A DNA stretch of 64,000 nucleotides from JAWVFK01 sp033856175 (GCA_033856175.1 JAWVFK010000037.1:1-64000), one strand, 5' to 3'. Shown: positions 23,604-34,467, counted from the first letter of the stretch. Translations and numbers: made by a program. Notes: generated from the sequence alone by a model not told the origin.

Positions 23604-25670
23604 ATGGCCGACCGAGCGAATCTCAACGGCGAGCCGCCGCCGGAGCGTCGCCGCCTCGCGGGCGGCGTCAGCGAGCGCCGAGCCCAGGTCAGGCGTCGCC
23701 GAGCTGCCGTTGTCATGGCGATTGCCGCAGTTGCCGCCGCGATCGCCGTCGTCTCGACCGGCCCCGGAGACTCGGGCGTCGGCGACAAAGCCAAGCAGGC
23801 CGCGCCGCAGCCGGTCCGCTCGATCCGGCTGGTCGCCCATCGCGCCGGCCGGCTGCGCCAGCCGCTTCAGGACGTCGCGATCGCCGCGCGGGGAAACTCG
23901 CAACTGCTGCTCGGCGGCCTCGACGCGACCGACGTCTCACGGGCCGAGGTCAGCGAGCTGAGCGGCGGTCGGGTGCGCCCCGTCGCCAGGCTGCCGCAGC
24001 CGGCGCACGACGCCGCGGCCGCGGCGCTCGGCGGCTCGGTCTTCCTCTTCGGTGGCGGCCAGGCCGCCTCGACCGATGAGATCGTCGAGCTCGGCGGCGG
24101 CGGGCCGGCGCGGGTCGTCGACCATCTGCCCGAGGCCCGCTCGGACCTCGGCGTCGCGGTGGTCGGAGGAACGGCCTACCTCGTCGGCGGCTATACCGGC
24201 ACTCAGGCGCTGGCGACGATCCTCGCCTGGCGGCCGGGGACCAAAGCACGCGTCGTCGGGCGACTGCCGCAGCCGCTGCGCTACGCCGCCGTGACCGCTA
24301 TCGGCGGCAAGGTGCTCGTCGCCGGCGGCTCGACGGCGACCGCGGCCAGCCGCGAGGTGCTCAGCTTCGACCCAACGACCGGCAGGACCCGTGTCGTCGG
24401 GCGGCTGCCGCGGGCCACGACTCACGCCGCGGCCGCTGCGCTCGGCGGCCACGCCTACGTGATCGGCGGCCGCGGAGCCCAGCCCGGCACGCCGACGAGT
24501 GCCATCCTGGCCGTCAATCCGGCCAGTGGCCGCGTGCAGCCGGCCGGGCACCTGCCACGGCCCCTCTCGGACATCGCCGCGATCGCCGCCGGCAACGGGA
24601 TCCTCGTCGCCGGTGGCCGCGATGCCTCGGCGCCGGTCGCCGACGTCACCCTGCTGACCCCCGCGCCCGCCACGGCCCCCCGAGCGCCACGGCCGGCCGC
24701 GCTCCGCCTGGGCCCCTGGCTGCGCCGCGGCTCGGACCCGAGCGTCCTGCCCGGCAACATCCTGATCGCCGACAAGCTCAACAACCGCCTGCTCGAGATC
24801 GACCCGCGCGGCAACACGGTCTGGCAGTTCCCGCGCCGCGGCGACCTGCGACGAGGCGAGACGTTCCTGATCCCCGACGACGCCTTCTTCGACGCCAGCG
24901 GCAAGCACGTCATCGCCACCCAGGAGGACAACTTCGTCATCAGCATCATCGACGTCGCCACCCACCGGATCGTCTACCGCTACGGGACTCCCGGCGTGCC
25001 GGGGTCCGGGCCCAATCAGCTCAACAACCCCGACGACGCCCTCTTCACACCCGACGGGTCGATCTTCACCGCCGACATCAAGAACTGCCGGCTGCTCTAC
25101 ATCCGGCCCCCCGCCCATCGGCCCACGCGCCAGCTCGGCACCACCGGCCAGTGCGTACACGACCCCCCGCGCTCCTATGGCAGCCCCAACGGCGCCTTCC
25201 CGATGGCAAACGGCAACACCGTCGTCACCGAGATCAACGGCAACTGGATCGACGTCATCAATCCGGCCGGGCGGCTCGTCTCGGCTGCACACGCGCCGGG
25301 CTACGGCTACCCCTCCGACACCAACGAGGTGCGGCCGGGCGTGTTCCTGACCGTCGACTACTCCGCACCAGGCGGGATCCAGACGTTCAACTCTCAGGGC
25401 CGCGCACGCTGGAGCTACGCGCCGCAGGGAGCCGCGGCACTCGACCACCCGTCGCTGGCGCTGCCGCTGCCCAACGGCGACGTGCTCGCCAACGACGACT
25501 ACAACGACCGCGTCATCGTCGTCGACCCGCGCACGAACAGGGTCGTCTGGCAGTACGGGCACATGAACGTGCCGGGCTCGCGCCCGGGCTATCTCAACAA
25601 CCCCGACGGCGTCGACCTCGCCCCTCCCCACGCGCTCGCCAACCGCTTCGAGCTGGTGCCGCCGCGCTAG
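23604..25670 (+). CDS. Membrane-anchored double beta-propeller protein (Kelch-like plus YncE/NHL-like)
   Basis: 688 residues. A basic cytoplasmic N-terminus is followed by one TM segment (about 36-53), so the bulk is outside. Residues about 75-370 hold about six Kelch-like blades (repeated LPQPLRYAAVTAIGGKVLVAGG, LPRATTHAAAAALGGHAYVIGG). Residues about 375-688 form a second propeller with PGNILIADKLNNRLLEIDPRGNTVWQFP, GPNQLNNPDDALFTPDGSIFTADIKNCR, GNTVVTEINGNWIDVINPAG and NGDVLANDDYNDRVIVVDPRTNRVVWQYG. The second half resembles PQQ/NHL-like secreted proteins common in Thermoleophilia-type genomes. No catalytic motif was seen; ligand binding or an envelope scaffold role is a guess. Confidence 0.8.
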   Translation: MADRANLNGEPPPERRRLAGGVSERRAQVRRRRAAVVMAIAAVAAAIAVVSTGPGDSGVGDKAKQAAPQPVRSIRLVAHRAGRLRQPLQDVAIAARGNSQLLLGGLDATDVSRAEVSELSGGRVRPVARLPQPAHDAAAAALGGSVFLFGGGQAASTDEIVELGGGGPARVVDHLPEARSDLGVAVVGGTAYLVGGYTGTQALATILAWRPGTKARVVGRLPQPLRYAAVTAIGGKVLVAGGSTATAASREVLSFDPTTGRTRVVGRLPRATTHAAAAALGGHAYVIGGRGAQPGTPTSAILAVNPASGRVQPAGHLPRPLSDIAAIAAGNGILVAGGRDASAPVADVTLLTPAPATAPRAPRPAALRLGPWLRRGSDPSVLPGNILIADKLNNRLLEIDPRGNTVWQFPRRGDLRRGETFLIPDDAFFDASGKHVIATQEDNFVISIIDVATHRIVYRYGTPGVPGSGPNQLNNPDDALFTPDGSIFTADIKNCRLLYIRPPAHRPTRQLGTTGQCVHDPPRSYGSPNGAFPMANGNTVVTEINGNWIDVINPAGRLVSAAHAPGYGYPSDTNEVRPGVFLTVDYSAPGGIQTFNSQGRARWSYAPQGAAALDHPSLALPLPNGDVLANDDYNDRVIVVDPRTNRVVWQYGHMNVPGSRPGYLNNPDGVDLAPPHALANRFELVPPR

Positions 25671-25699
25671 ACGACGGGCGGACGGGCCGGGCCGCCGCG

Positions 25700-26807
25700 C
25701 TAGGGCGCGGTCTTGAGCAGGTAGTCGCGGACGAACTCGTCGATGTCGCCGTCGAGGACCCGCTGGGCGTCGCCGACCTCGTGCCCGGTGCGGTGATCCT
25801 TGACCCGCTGGTCGGGGTGGAGGAAGTAACTGCGGATCTGCGACCCCCAGGCGACGTCCTTGACCTCGCCCCTCTCCTTGGCCAGCGTCTCGGCGCGCTT
25901 TCGCTCCTCCAGCTCGATCAGCTTCGAGCGCAGGAACTGCATCGCCGTGGCTCGGTTCTGCAACTGCGAGCGCTCGTTCTGGCACTGGACGACGATGCCG
26001 CTGGGGTTGTGGGTGATCCGCACCGCCGAGTCGGTCTTGTTGACGTGCTGGCCGCCCGCCCCCGAAGCGCGGTAGGTGTCGATCCGCAGGTCGCCCTCGT
26101 CGATCTCGACCTCGACGTCCTCGGCGACCATCGGCCCGACGTCGAGCTGGGCAAAGCTGGTGTGGCGCCGCGCCGAGGAGTCGAACGGCGATATCCGCAC
26201 GAGCCGGTGGACGCCGCGCTCGGCGGCGAAGAGGCCGTAGGCGTTCTCGCCACGGGCGATGAAGGTCGCCGACTTCAGCCCCGCCTCCTCCCCCGGCGAG
26301 GCCTCCTTCATCTCAACCTCGAAGCCACGCTTCTCGGCCCAGCGCAGGTACATCCGCAGCAGGATCTCGGCCCAGTCCTGGGAGTCGGTGCCGCCGGCGC
26401 CGGCGTGAACCGTGACGACCGCGTCGCCCGCGTCGTACTCGCCGCTGAACAGCCGCTGCTCTTCGAGCTGCGCCAGGCGGACCTCGACCGAGTCGATCTG
26501 GGCGCCCAGCTCAGCGGCGACGTCCTCGTCCTCGGCGGCCAGCTCGGCCAGCTCGCCGAGATCGGCGATGTCACGCTCGAGCTCACCGAAGGTGTCCAGG
26601 CGTCGCTTGGCGCGGGCGTGAGCGGCCGAGGTCTGGGCCGCCTTCGCCTGTTCGTCCCAGAAGCCGGGCCGCTGCATCTCAGCCTCGAGCCGCTCGACCT
26701 CCTGCTGCAGCGAAGCGGGGTCAAAGATAGTCCGCGAGCAGCTTCAGCTGCGCGCGGATGTCGGCGAGGCGCTCGGCAACGGCTTCTCTGGAGAGCGTCT
26801 CGGCCAT
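25700..26807 (-). CDS. prfB: Peptide chain release factor 2 (programmed +1 frameshift)
   Basis: RF2 recognises UGA/UAA and triggers peptide release. The first 28 codons run from the ATG at 26807 to CTT (26724) and are followed by an in-frame TGA at 26721-26723. A +1 slip on CTT TGA C continues as DPASLQQEVERLEAEMQRPGFW, giving about 368 residues, the normal RF2 length. The release motif GGQ (SGAGGQHVNKTDSAVRITH) and the stop-codon recognition SPF (RISPFDSSARRHTSF) are intact. A start at the internal Met (26677) would lose the N-terminal domain, so the frameshifted reading is preferred. Convergent with the propeller gene. Confidence 0.95.
26720..26729 (-). other. prfB: prfB programmed frameshift site TATCTTTGAC
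   Basis: TAT CTT TGA C is the same slippery context as the Escherichia coli RF2 site. The stimulatory AGGGGG found just upstream in E. coli is replaced here by CTCGCGGAC, so the internal Shine-Dalgarno-like helper is weak. Low RF2 lets the ribosome pause at UGA and slip, which autoregulates RF2 level. Confidence 0.92.
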
Positions 26808-26874
26808 GGGGGGAGAGATTAGCCGCGCCGCGGCTTAACCGTCCAGGTCACGCCGCCTGCGATAGGTGACCACG

Positions 26875-27135
26875 ATGCTATGGTCATTTCAGATGGAAGA
26901 AGAAACGCTCAAGGACAAGACGGTCCCGATCACCCTGTTCAAGGCCCGCTGCCTGAAGCTGCTCGACATGGTCGCCAAGAGCGGCGTGCCGCTGCTCGTG
27001 ACCAAGCGCGGCAAGCCGCTGGTCAGAGTCCTCCCCGCCGAGCCCGTTCCCTCGTTGCGCGGCAGCGTGACCTTCCTCGTCTCCGACGAGGAGTTCATCG
27101 CCCCGCTCGACGAGCACTGGGACGTCGAGAGCTGA
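26875..27135 (+). CDS. Phd/YefM-type antitoxin
   Basis: About 86 residues. TVPITLFKARCLKLLDMVAKSGVPLLVTKRGKPLVRVLP is the N-terminal DNA-binding Phd/YefM fold, and the C-terminal tail (VSDEEFIAPLDEHWDVES) would bind the toxin. Possible starts are GTG 26866, ATG 26875 (AGGT eight bases upstream) and ATG 26893 (MEEETLKD). Its stop overlaps the first codon of the PIN toxin gene. Confidence 0.87.
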   Translation: MLWSFQMEEETLKDKTVPITLFKARCLKLLDMVAKSGVPLLVTKRGKPLVRVLPAEPVPSLRGSVTFLVSDEEFIAPLDEHWDVES

Positions 27136-27521
27136 TCGTCCTCGATACCCACGTCTGGGTCTGGTGGGTCGTGGCGCCGGAGCGACTAAGCGTGGCCGCT
27201 GTCGAGGCGATCAACGACGCCCGACGGGTGGGCATCCCAGCTATCTCGTGTTTCGAGGTGTCACGCCTGGCAGCCCGCGGGCGAATGAGACTGGACCGAG
27301 GGTCCGCTGCCTGGATCGTCCAAGCACTCGGAAATCCCCGTGTCGAGGTCTTCGACGTCAACCCGGAGATCGCGCAGGCCGCAGGTGAGCTCGACCAGAA
27401 GCGCTTCCCCGGCGACCCGATCGACCGCCTGATCTACGCGACCGCACGCGAGGTCGGCGCCGACCTGATCACCGCCGACAAGCGGATCCGCGAGTTCGAC
27501 CCACAGCGAACGATCTGGTAG
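27132..27521 (+). CDS. VapC-like PIN-domain toxin
   Basis: 129 residues. The start is inferred as CTG at 27132, overlapping the antitoxin stop (CTGA); no ATG/GTG/TTG is available before the conserved LIVLDTHVWVWW. Acidic PIN residues are present: Asp in LDTHVWVW, Glu in CFEVSRLAARGRM, Asp in DPIDRLIYATAREVGADLITADKRI. PIN toxins are Mg-dependent RNases held in check by the cognate antitoxin. The coupling and family pairing (Phd with PIN) are typical. Confidence 0.88.
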   Translation: MIVLDTHVWVWWVVAPERLSVAAVEAINDARRVGIPAISCFEVSRLAARGRMRLDRGSAAWIVQALGNPRVEVFDVNPEIAQAAGELDQKRFPGDPIDRLIYATAREVGADLITADKRIREFDPQRTIW

Positions 27522-27541
27522 CAAGCTCCTTGCCCCGCCGC

Positions 27542-28852
27542 TCAGATGACCGCCGAGGATGCTTGCAGACGCTGCTCGACGCCCTCGGCCCCCCGGGTCA
27601 GCCAACCGGAGTTGCGGACCGTGAAGAGAGCCCAGATGTTGAGCCAATAGAGCAACGACTCGTACAAAAGCATGTAGCCGAGGAGGCCCGGAATTCGCTT
27701 CGGCGAAGCTACGACGAGGAAGACGTTCCTTACGGCGCTCACCAGGATCCAGCTCGGGAGGATCGCGATCAAGAAGAAGTGCGGATCGGTTACGAGCAGA
27801 CCGACGACCGCCAGCCGTAGTCCGAAGGTGAGGAAGGGCTCCGGAAGGTCCCACAACAACACCTGGGCAAAAAGCATCCGCTTGTGCCGCCAGGCATGCG
27901 TCAGCGTGTAAATCGATTCGCGGATGAAGCCGCGCTTCCATCGGGTCTGCTGGCGTACGAAGGCACCAAGCCGATCCGGCGTTTCGGTGTGCGCCACGGC
28001 CAGCGGGACGTACACGACATCCCCTCCTCCACGCAGAACGAGGTTGGTGAGGTGTCTGTCCTCGGAGTGGGTGCACGCCCTGCCCAAGAAGCGCTGGGCG
28101 TGAAATTCGTCGATCAAGCCGATTAGAACATCCGCACGATAGGCCGCCAGGCAACCGCTGCAGCAGACGACCGACCCAATGGCCGACTGTGCGAGCTTGT
28201 AGATATTCAGACCGACCCAATAGTAAGCACCGACCACATGGGTCAGCAGGTTGTCCCTCTCGTTAAGCAGTCGCACATCACCGGTCGACGCGGCGATGCC
28301 TGAGACCTTCAGCGGCTCGACGATGCGGACCAATGCGTTACGGTCGAGAACGGTGTCGCTATCGATAGTGACAACGAACTGCACATCGTCAGATAGTCGC
28401 TTCACGGCGTGGTGCAGCGCTTCGCGCTTGCCACGGTTCTGCGAAAGCGAATAGAGAGTCGCACCATGCTGCTCTGTCCACGCAACCAAGGACTGTCCCA
28501 CGCCGTTGGTGGAGCCATCGTCGATGATCACGATTTCCTTGTTGCCTCGAGCATCCGCCACTGAATCCAGCGAGCGCTCGAGAAGGGGCCAGTCCTCGTT
28601 GAAGCAGGGAACGAGGACGGCAATCCTCTCTTCGGCGTATTCCGGGTACGTCCTTCTGCGGACCTGGCCGAAGAGAAGGAGACCAAAGATGTACCAGGTG
28701 TGGACAACCATGAGGCCCAGAATCCCCACCGCGAGCAGATCCCAGATCTCAATCGGCGCACGCAGCAACGCCCAGAGAAACAGCCCAAAAGAGCCTCCGA
28801 GCAAAGCGATCACCAACCCGTAAAGACCCCCCTGGACCTTGCCCCGATACAT
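27542..28852 (-). CDS. Family 2 glycosyltransferase, hyaluronan/chitin-synthase-like
   Basis: 436 residues. Two N-terminal TM segments (about 12-33 and 38-62) precede the GT-A domain: AVLVPCFNED, EIVIIDDGST, VTIDSDTVLD (DxD), CSGCLAAYRADVL, THSEDRHLTN (ED base) and QQTRWKRGF (QxxRW). Several C-terminal TM helices follow. This order is that of processive synthases (NodC, HasA, BcsA-like) that make and export polysaccharide. DNA here is noticeably richer in A/T than its neighbours. It follows, after a 28-base gap, a small secreted protein gene on the same strand, so the pair is probably an operon. Confidence 0.88.
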   Translation of the reverse strand: MYRGKVQGGLYGLVIALLGGSFGLFLWALLRAPIEIWDLLAVGILGLMVVHTWYIFGLLLFGQVRRRTYPEYAEERIAVLVPCFNEDWPLLERSLDSVADARGNKEIVIIDDGSTNGVGQSLVAWTEQHGATLYSLSQNRGKREALHHAVKRLSDDVQFVVTIDSDTVLDRNALVRIVEPLKVSGIAASTGDVRLLNERDNLLTHVVGAYYWVGLNIYKLAQSAIGSVVCCSGCLAAYRADVLIGLIDEFHAQRFLGRACTHSEDRHLTNLVLRGGGDVVYVPLAVAHTETPDRLGAFVRQQTRWKRGFIRESIYTLTHAWRHKRMLFAQVLLWDLPEPFLTFGLRLAVVGLLVTDPHFFLIAILPSWILVSAVRNVFLVVASPKRIPGLLGYMLLYESLLYWLNIWALFTVRNSGWLTRGAEGVEQRLQASSAVI

Positions 28853-28880
28853 GTTGCGTTGGCCCGGTCTGCCGACTGAC

Positions 28881-29315
28881 TCAGCTGAGCTGCGGGCTGA
28901 ACGGAAGGAAGTAGATCTGCCCCCGATGAACCAGCTTGCAGCGCTTGTGCTGAATATGCAACGTCCGCCGGATCTCCGCGTCGCTGTCCACGTCGTGGAC
29001 GAGGTAGACCTTCACCCGACGGCCCCCGACCCGCATGCGAATGACATCCACGTCGTACTTCCGTTGGAGACGTCTGACCTGTCGTCGGCTAATGGCGCAT
29101 ACCCGCTGTGTCCTCTTGAAGCTGCTCGCTGCTGCTCCGTCGTTTGCAAACGCGACGAACTCCGCACTGGTCCGCAGCATGGGCTCCTTCGCGATCGCCT
29201 CAGCGAGAGCATCGCTCTGCGACTGAGTTGTGCCGGCGACGCTCAGATATGCGAATGCGGTGAACGCCAGCAACATCGGCACGGCGACCAGCCACGTCGT
29301 CCTTCTGAATACCAC
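28881..29315 (-). CDS. Small exported basic protein of unknown function
   Basis: 144 residues. A GTG start at 29315 with GAGGAAGGGG just upstream. A signal peptide or anchor (RRTTWLVAVPMLLAFTAFAYLSVAG) is followed by a basic domain with two Cys (RVCAISRRQ and HKRCKLVHRG) and alternating strand-like segments (DVDVIRMRVGGRRVKVYLVHDVDSDAE). No family is recognised. Located directly upstream of a polysaccharide synthase in the same AT-richer stretch, it may assist that enzyme or its polymer. Confidence 0.6.
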   Translation of the reverse strand: MVFRRTTWLVAVPMLLAFTAFAYLSVAGTTQSQSDALAEAIAKEPMLRTSAEFVAFANDGAAASSFKRTQRVCAISRRQVRRLQRKYDVDVIRMRVGGRRVKVYLVHDVDSDAEIRRTLHIQHKRCKLVHRGQIYFLPFSPQLS

Positions 29316-29421
29316 TGCTACCCCTTCCTCTGCCGTAGCCCGCCCGAGCGGTGCTACCTATAGTCATCTTGAGGGCGAAACTGTAGCAGGCTTGAGCCAG
29401 CCCTTCGAAGGAGCTAAAGCT

Positions 29422-29811
29422 TCAAGCCGCCGCGTCGAGTCCGGCAGCGTCCAGCGCCTCAGCCCGGTCCTCGAATGGCTGCCATCGGCGCACCTTGCCG
29501 TCGTGGAGGTCGAACAGCCAGGCCATCGGCTCCTCGCGCGCCAGCTCGCCGTCCTCGTCCCAGTGCCAGCGGCGGAGGATCAGCGCCAGCACGCGGTTCG
29601 GGCCGGCGTCGTGTAGCTCCTCGATGACGATCTGCTGCTGGACGCCGCCGGGCGCCCGCGTCGCCCACTCGCGCGCCTCCTCGATCCCCCGCCGCATTCG
29701 CTTCAACGAGTGCATCTCGACGTCGTCGTCGAGCAGGGCGATGAAGCCGTCGAGGTCGTGGGCGTTGAACGCCGCGACGAAGCGCTCGACGACCTCGGTC
29801 GGGGACGTCAT
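29422..29811 (-). CDS. SnoaL/NTF2-like family protein
   Basis: 129 residues from the ATG at 29811, ten bases after the secA stop; the frame extends upstream into secA but that part is antisense-like shadow. TEVVERFVAAFNAHDLDGFIALLDDDVEMHS is the classic SnoaL start, followed by EEAREWATRAPG and VLALILRRWHWDEDGELAREEPMAWLFDLHDGKVRRWQPFEDRAEAL. Function unknown; probably co-transcribed with secA. Confidence 0.85.
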   Translation of the reverse strand: MTSPTEVVERFVAAFNAHDLDGFIALLDDDVEMHSLKRMRRGIEEAREWATRAPGGVQQQIVIEELHDAGPNRVLALILRRWHWDEDGELAREEPMAWLFDLHDGKVRRWQPFEDRAEALDAAGLDAAA

Positions 29812-29821
29812 CGACCCCGCG

Positions 29822-32650
<2,829 letters not shown>

Positions 32651-32696
32651 GCAGTCAGGCTAGCAACGGCCCAGATCAGTCATCCAGCGGCGTGCT

Positions 32697-33044
32697 TCAG
32701 GCGGTTCTGCCGCGCAGGCGGTTGACCAGATGCCGGGTGCGGGCTCGCTTACGGCGCTTCTCGCGGTGGCGCTTGACCTGACGGCGGATGTCCTCGGCCA
32801 GCTCGTGGATCGAGTGGACCATCTCCGGCGAGGCCTCGTGGGCCCGCAGGGTGATGCCCTTGAGCCGCAGGACCGCCTCGGCGACGTAGTGATCGCTGAT
32901 CGCCGGATTGCGCTCCTCCGAGAGCTCGATGTCGAGCGTCGCCAGCTCCGAGACCTGCTGGCCCGTCCGCGCGAAGCGCTTGTGGACGTGATCTCTGAGC
33001 TCCTCCGTCACCTCGACGTTCCGTCCCCTGATCTCGATCCGCAC
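32697..33044 (-). CDS. hpf: Ribosome hibernation promoting factor, short form
   Basis: 115 residues from the GTG at 33044, chosen because AAAGGAGA (33051-33058) precedes it by six bases. VRIEIRGRNVEVTEELRDHVHKRFARTGQQVSEL...IELSEERNPAISDHYVAEAVLRLKGITLRAHEASPEMVHSIHELAEDIRRQVKRHREK is the S30AE/HPF domain that binds the 30S decoding region in starvation. It lacks the C-terminal dimerisation domain of long HPF; instead it ends in a basic tail (RRKRARTRHLVNRLRGR). Its 5' leader contains a structured element (33068-33128). Upstream is comF, the usual neighbour in many genomes (comF-hpf-secA). Confidence 0.92.
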   Translation of the reverse strand: MRIEIRGRNVEVTEELRDHVHKRFARTGQQVSELATLDIELSEERNPAISDHYVAEAVLRLKGITLRAHEASPEMVHSIHELAEDIRRQVKRHREKRRKRARTRHLVNRLRGRTA

Positions 33045-33067
33045 GCTTGCTCTCCTTTCGTCGGGGT

Positions 33068-33128
33068 GGAGGCATGGCCCCGAAGGGCCACTATGTGTTT
33101 TGCCTGTTCGAGGCAATGCTAAGCCTCC
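33068..33128 (-). promoter_or_regulatory. Structured 5' leader of hpf: two hairpins closed by a third stem
   Basis: Reading the minus strand, GGAGGC (33128-33123) pairs with GCCTCC (33073-33068). Inside lie a perfect TTGCCT/AGGCAA hairpin with a 5-base loop (33116-33100) and a perfect TGGCCC/GGGCCA hairpin with a TTCG loop (33090-33075). Together they make a three-way junction of 61 bases ending 23 bases before the hpf start. There is no U-tract, so it is not a simple terminator. UNCG-type loop and closed geometry suggest a folded regulatory RNA. Structured leaders before raiA/hpf are known in other bacteria, but I cannot say whether this belongs to a described class. Confidence 0.6.
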
Positions 33129-33179
33129 GGGGCCGATTCTCCAAACCGCCGGACGGTCCGGCCAGCGGGCATCCAGCGC

Positions 33180-33884
33180 TCATCGAGTCCAGGCGAAGGC
33201 GAGCGCGACCACCCTGTGGGAGCCGGCGGCGCGGAGGGCGGCGGCGCAAGCGGCGAGCGTCGCTCCGGTGGTGACGACGTCGTCGACGAGCACGGCCTGC
33301 TCGGGTGGGCGTCCGCTCACCGTGACCCGGGGCGGGCGGGCAAGGCGATCGGCCCGGCTGCGACCGACCTGCCGCGGCCCGTCGGCTCGCCGCAGACACG
33401 ACGCCAGCGGCAGGCCGCAGCGGGCTGCCAGCTCAGCGGCAATCGCCGCGGCGGGATCGAAGCCGCGCCGGCGCCGCCTGGCCGGTGCCGCCGGCACCGC
33501 GACGAGCGAGCCGCCGAGCGCCTCCAGCGGCGCGGTCTCGGCCATCCTCGCGGCGAGCAGTCCCGCCACCGAGGCGAGGCCGCCGAACTTCATCGCCACG
33601 ACCACCCGCTGGGCGACGCCTTCATGGGCGGCCGCAGCCCAGGCAAGATCGACGCCTCGCGGCGGCGGTACCCGGACGGGGCCGAGTCGCTCGAGGCTGC
33701 GGTTACATGGCCCGCAGAGCAGCGCCTCGGGGGTGCTGAGGGCGCCGCAGCCGACGCACAGCGGCGGCGCCAGCAGGCTGAGGGCGGGGTCGAGCAGCGA
33801 TCGCAGCGTCGGCACGATGCGCGGACGCTGCCCGATCGAAGCGCACGAAACACCCGCGCTTCGCAACACACGCGCTTCGTGCAC
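33180..33884 (-). CDS. comF: ComF-family phosphoribosyltransferase-like protein
   Basis: 234 residues from 33884; a GTG at 33815 (VPTLRSLLDPALSLL) would give 211 residues and matches typical ComF starts better. An N-terminal double CxxC zinc site (CVGCG...CGPC) precedes a PRTase domain with the PRPP loop VLVDDVVTTGATLAACAAALRAAG. ComF proteins are needed for DNA uptake in some naturally competent bacteria, though they are widespread in non-competent ones too. The conserved comF-hpf-secA order supports the call. Confidence 0.88.
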   Translation of the reverse strand: MHEARVLRSAGVSCASIGQRPRIVPTLRSLLDPALSLLAPPLCVGCGALSTPEALLCGPCNRSLERLGPVRVPPPRGVDLAWAAAAHEGVAQRVVVAMKFGGLASVAGLLAARMAETAPLEALGGSLVAVPAAPARRRRRGFDPAAAIAAELAARCGLPLASCLRRADGPRQVGRSRADRLARPPRVTVSGRPPEQAVLVDDVVTTGATLAACAAALRAAGSHRVVALAFAWTR

Positions 33885-33961
33885 GTGCGTTTTAATGGTC
33901 AGGGAATGGGGCCGATGCCGGCCACCTCGCTGCGCCTTGGGCGGCTAGGCGCCCGGGCCGC

Positions 33962-34357
33962 TTACTGGCGGTTGCCGAGAACCGCCTGCACCCGCGAGCG
34001 CAGCTCGTCGGGGCTGAACGGCTTCTTGATGTAGTCGTCGGCTCCTGCCTCGAAGCCGCGCTTCACATCGGACTCCTGGACGCGAGCGGTCAGCAGGATC
34101 ACCGGAACGTCCTTGGTGTCCTCACCGGCACGCATGTCCTCGGTGACCTCGTAGCCGTCCTTGCGGGGCATCATCACGTCGATCACCGCCAGGTCGGGGC
34201 GAAGCTCACGGGCGAGCCGCAGAGCGGCGTCCCCGTCCTCTGCCTGAGCCACGTCGTAGCCCGCTTCCTCGAGGCGGAACGAAACGAGGGCGAGAATGTC
34301 CTCTTCGTCGTCGGCAACCAGCACCAGGGGCCGCTGCCTTCCGTTCACTGCCGTCAT
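33962..34357 (-). CDS. Stand-alone CheY-like receiver protein
   Basis: 131 residues, receiver domain only: acidic ADDEEDI, phospho-Asp in AVIDVMMPRKDGYEV, LLTARVQESDV and DDYIKKPFSPDEL. No output domain, so it must act on a partner protein or as a phosphorelay element. Its ATG overlaps (ATGA) a short frame that looks like the end of a histidine kinase (34354-34467), suggesting its partner gene was lost. Confidence 0.93.
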   Translation of the reverse strand: MTAVNGRQRPLVLVADDEEDILALVSFRLEEAGYDVAQAEDGDAALRLARELRPDLAVIDVMMPRKDGYEVTEDMRAGEDTKDVPVILLTARVQESDVKRGFEAGADDYIKKPFSPDELRSRVQAVLGNRQ

Positions 34358-34467
34358 CGCGTTACCTGCGCTTTCTGCGAGCGTGGGTGGGCGTGGTCAT
34401 GCTTGTTCATCGGCACTCGTACCCTAAAGGTTGAGCCGGTGTCGATTTCGTCCCCGAAGCGCTCAAA
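34354..34467 (-). pseudogene. Relic of a histidine kinase C-terminus
   Basis: In the 105-base gap after the NDP-sugar gene, one frame reads FERFGDEIDTGSTFRVRVP followed by MNKHDHAHPRSQKAQVTR and a TGA. G-I-D-T-GSTF-V-VP is how kinase ATPase domains usually end (compare GKGSTF.V.LP). The stop overlaps the receiver ATG in the ATGA way typical of kinase-regulator pairs. Upstream of about 34467 the frame becomes antisense-like sequence of the sugar-nucleotide gene without kinase motifs. I infer that a kinase gene was deleted, leaving its last 37 or so codons. Confidence 0.45.

Noticed and set aside
33045..33179. tRNA-like sequence around CTGTTCGAGG near 33105
   Set aside because: No acceptor or anticodon stems; the segment is explained by the hpf leader hairpins.
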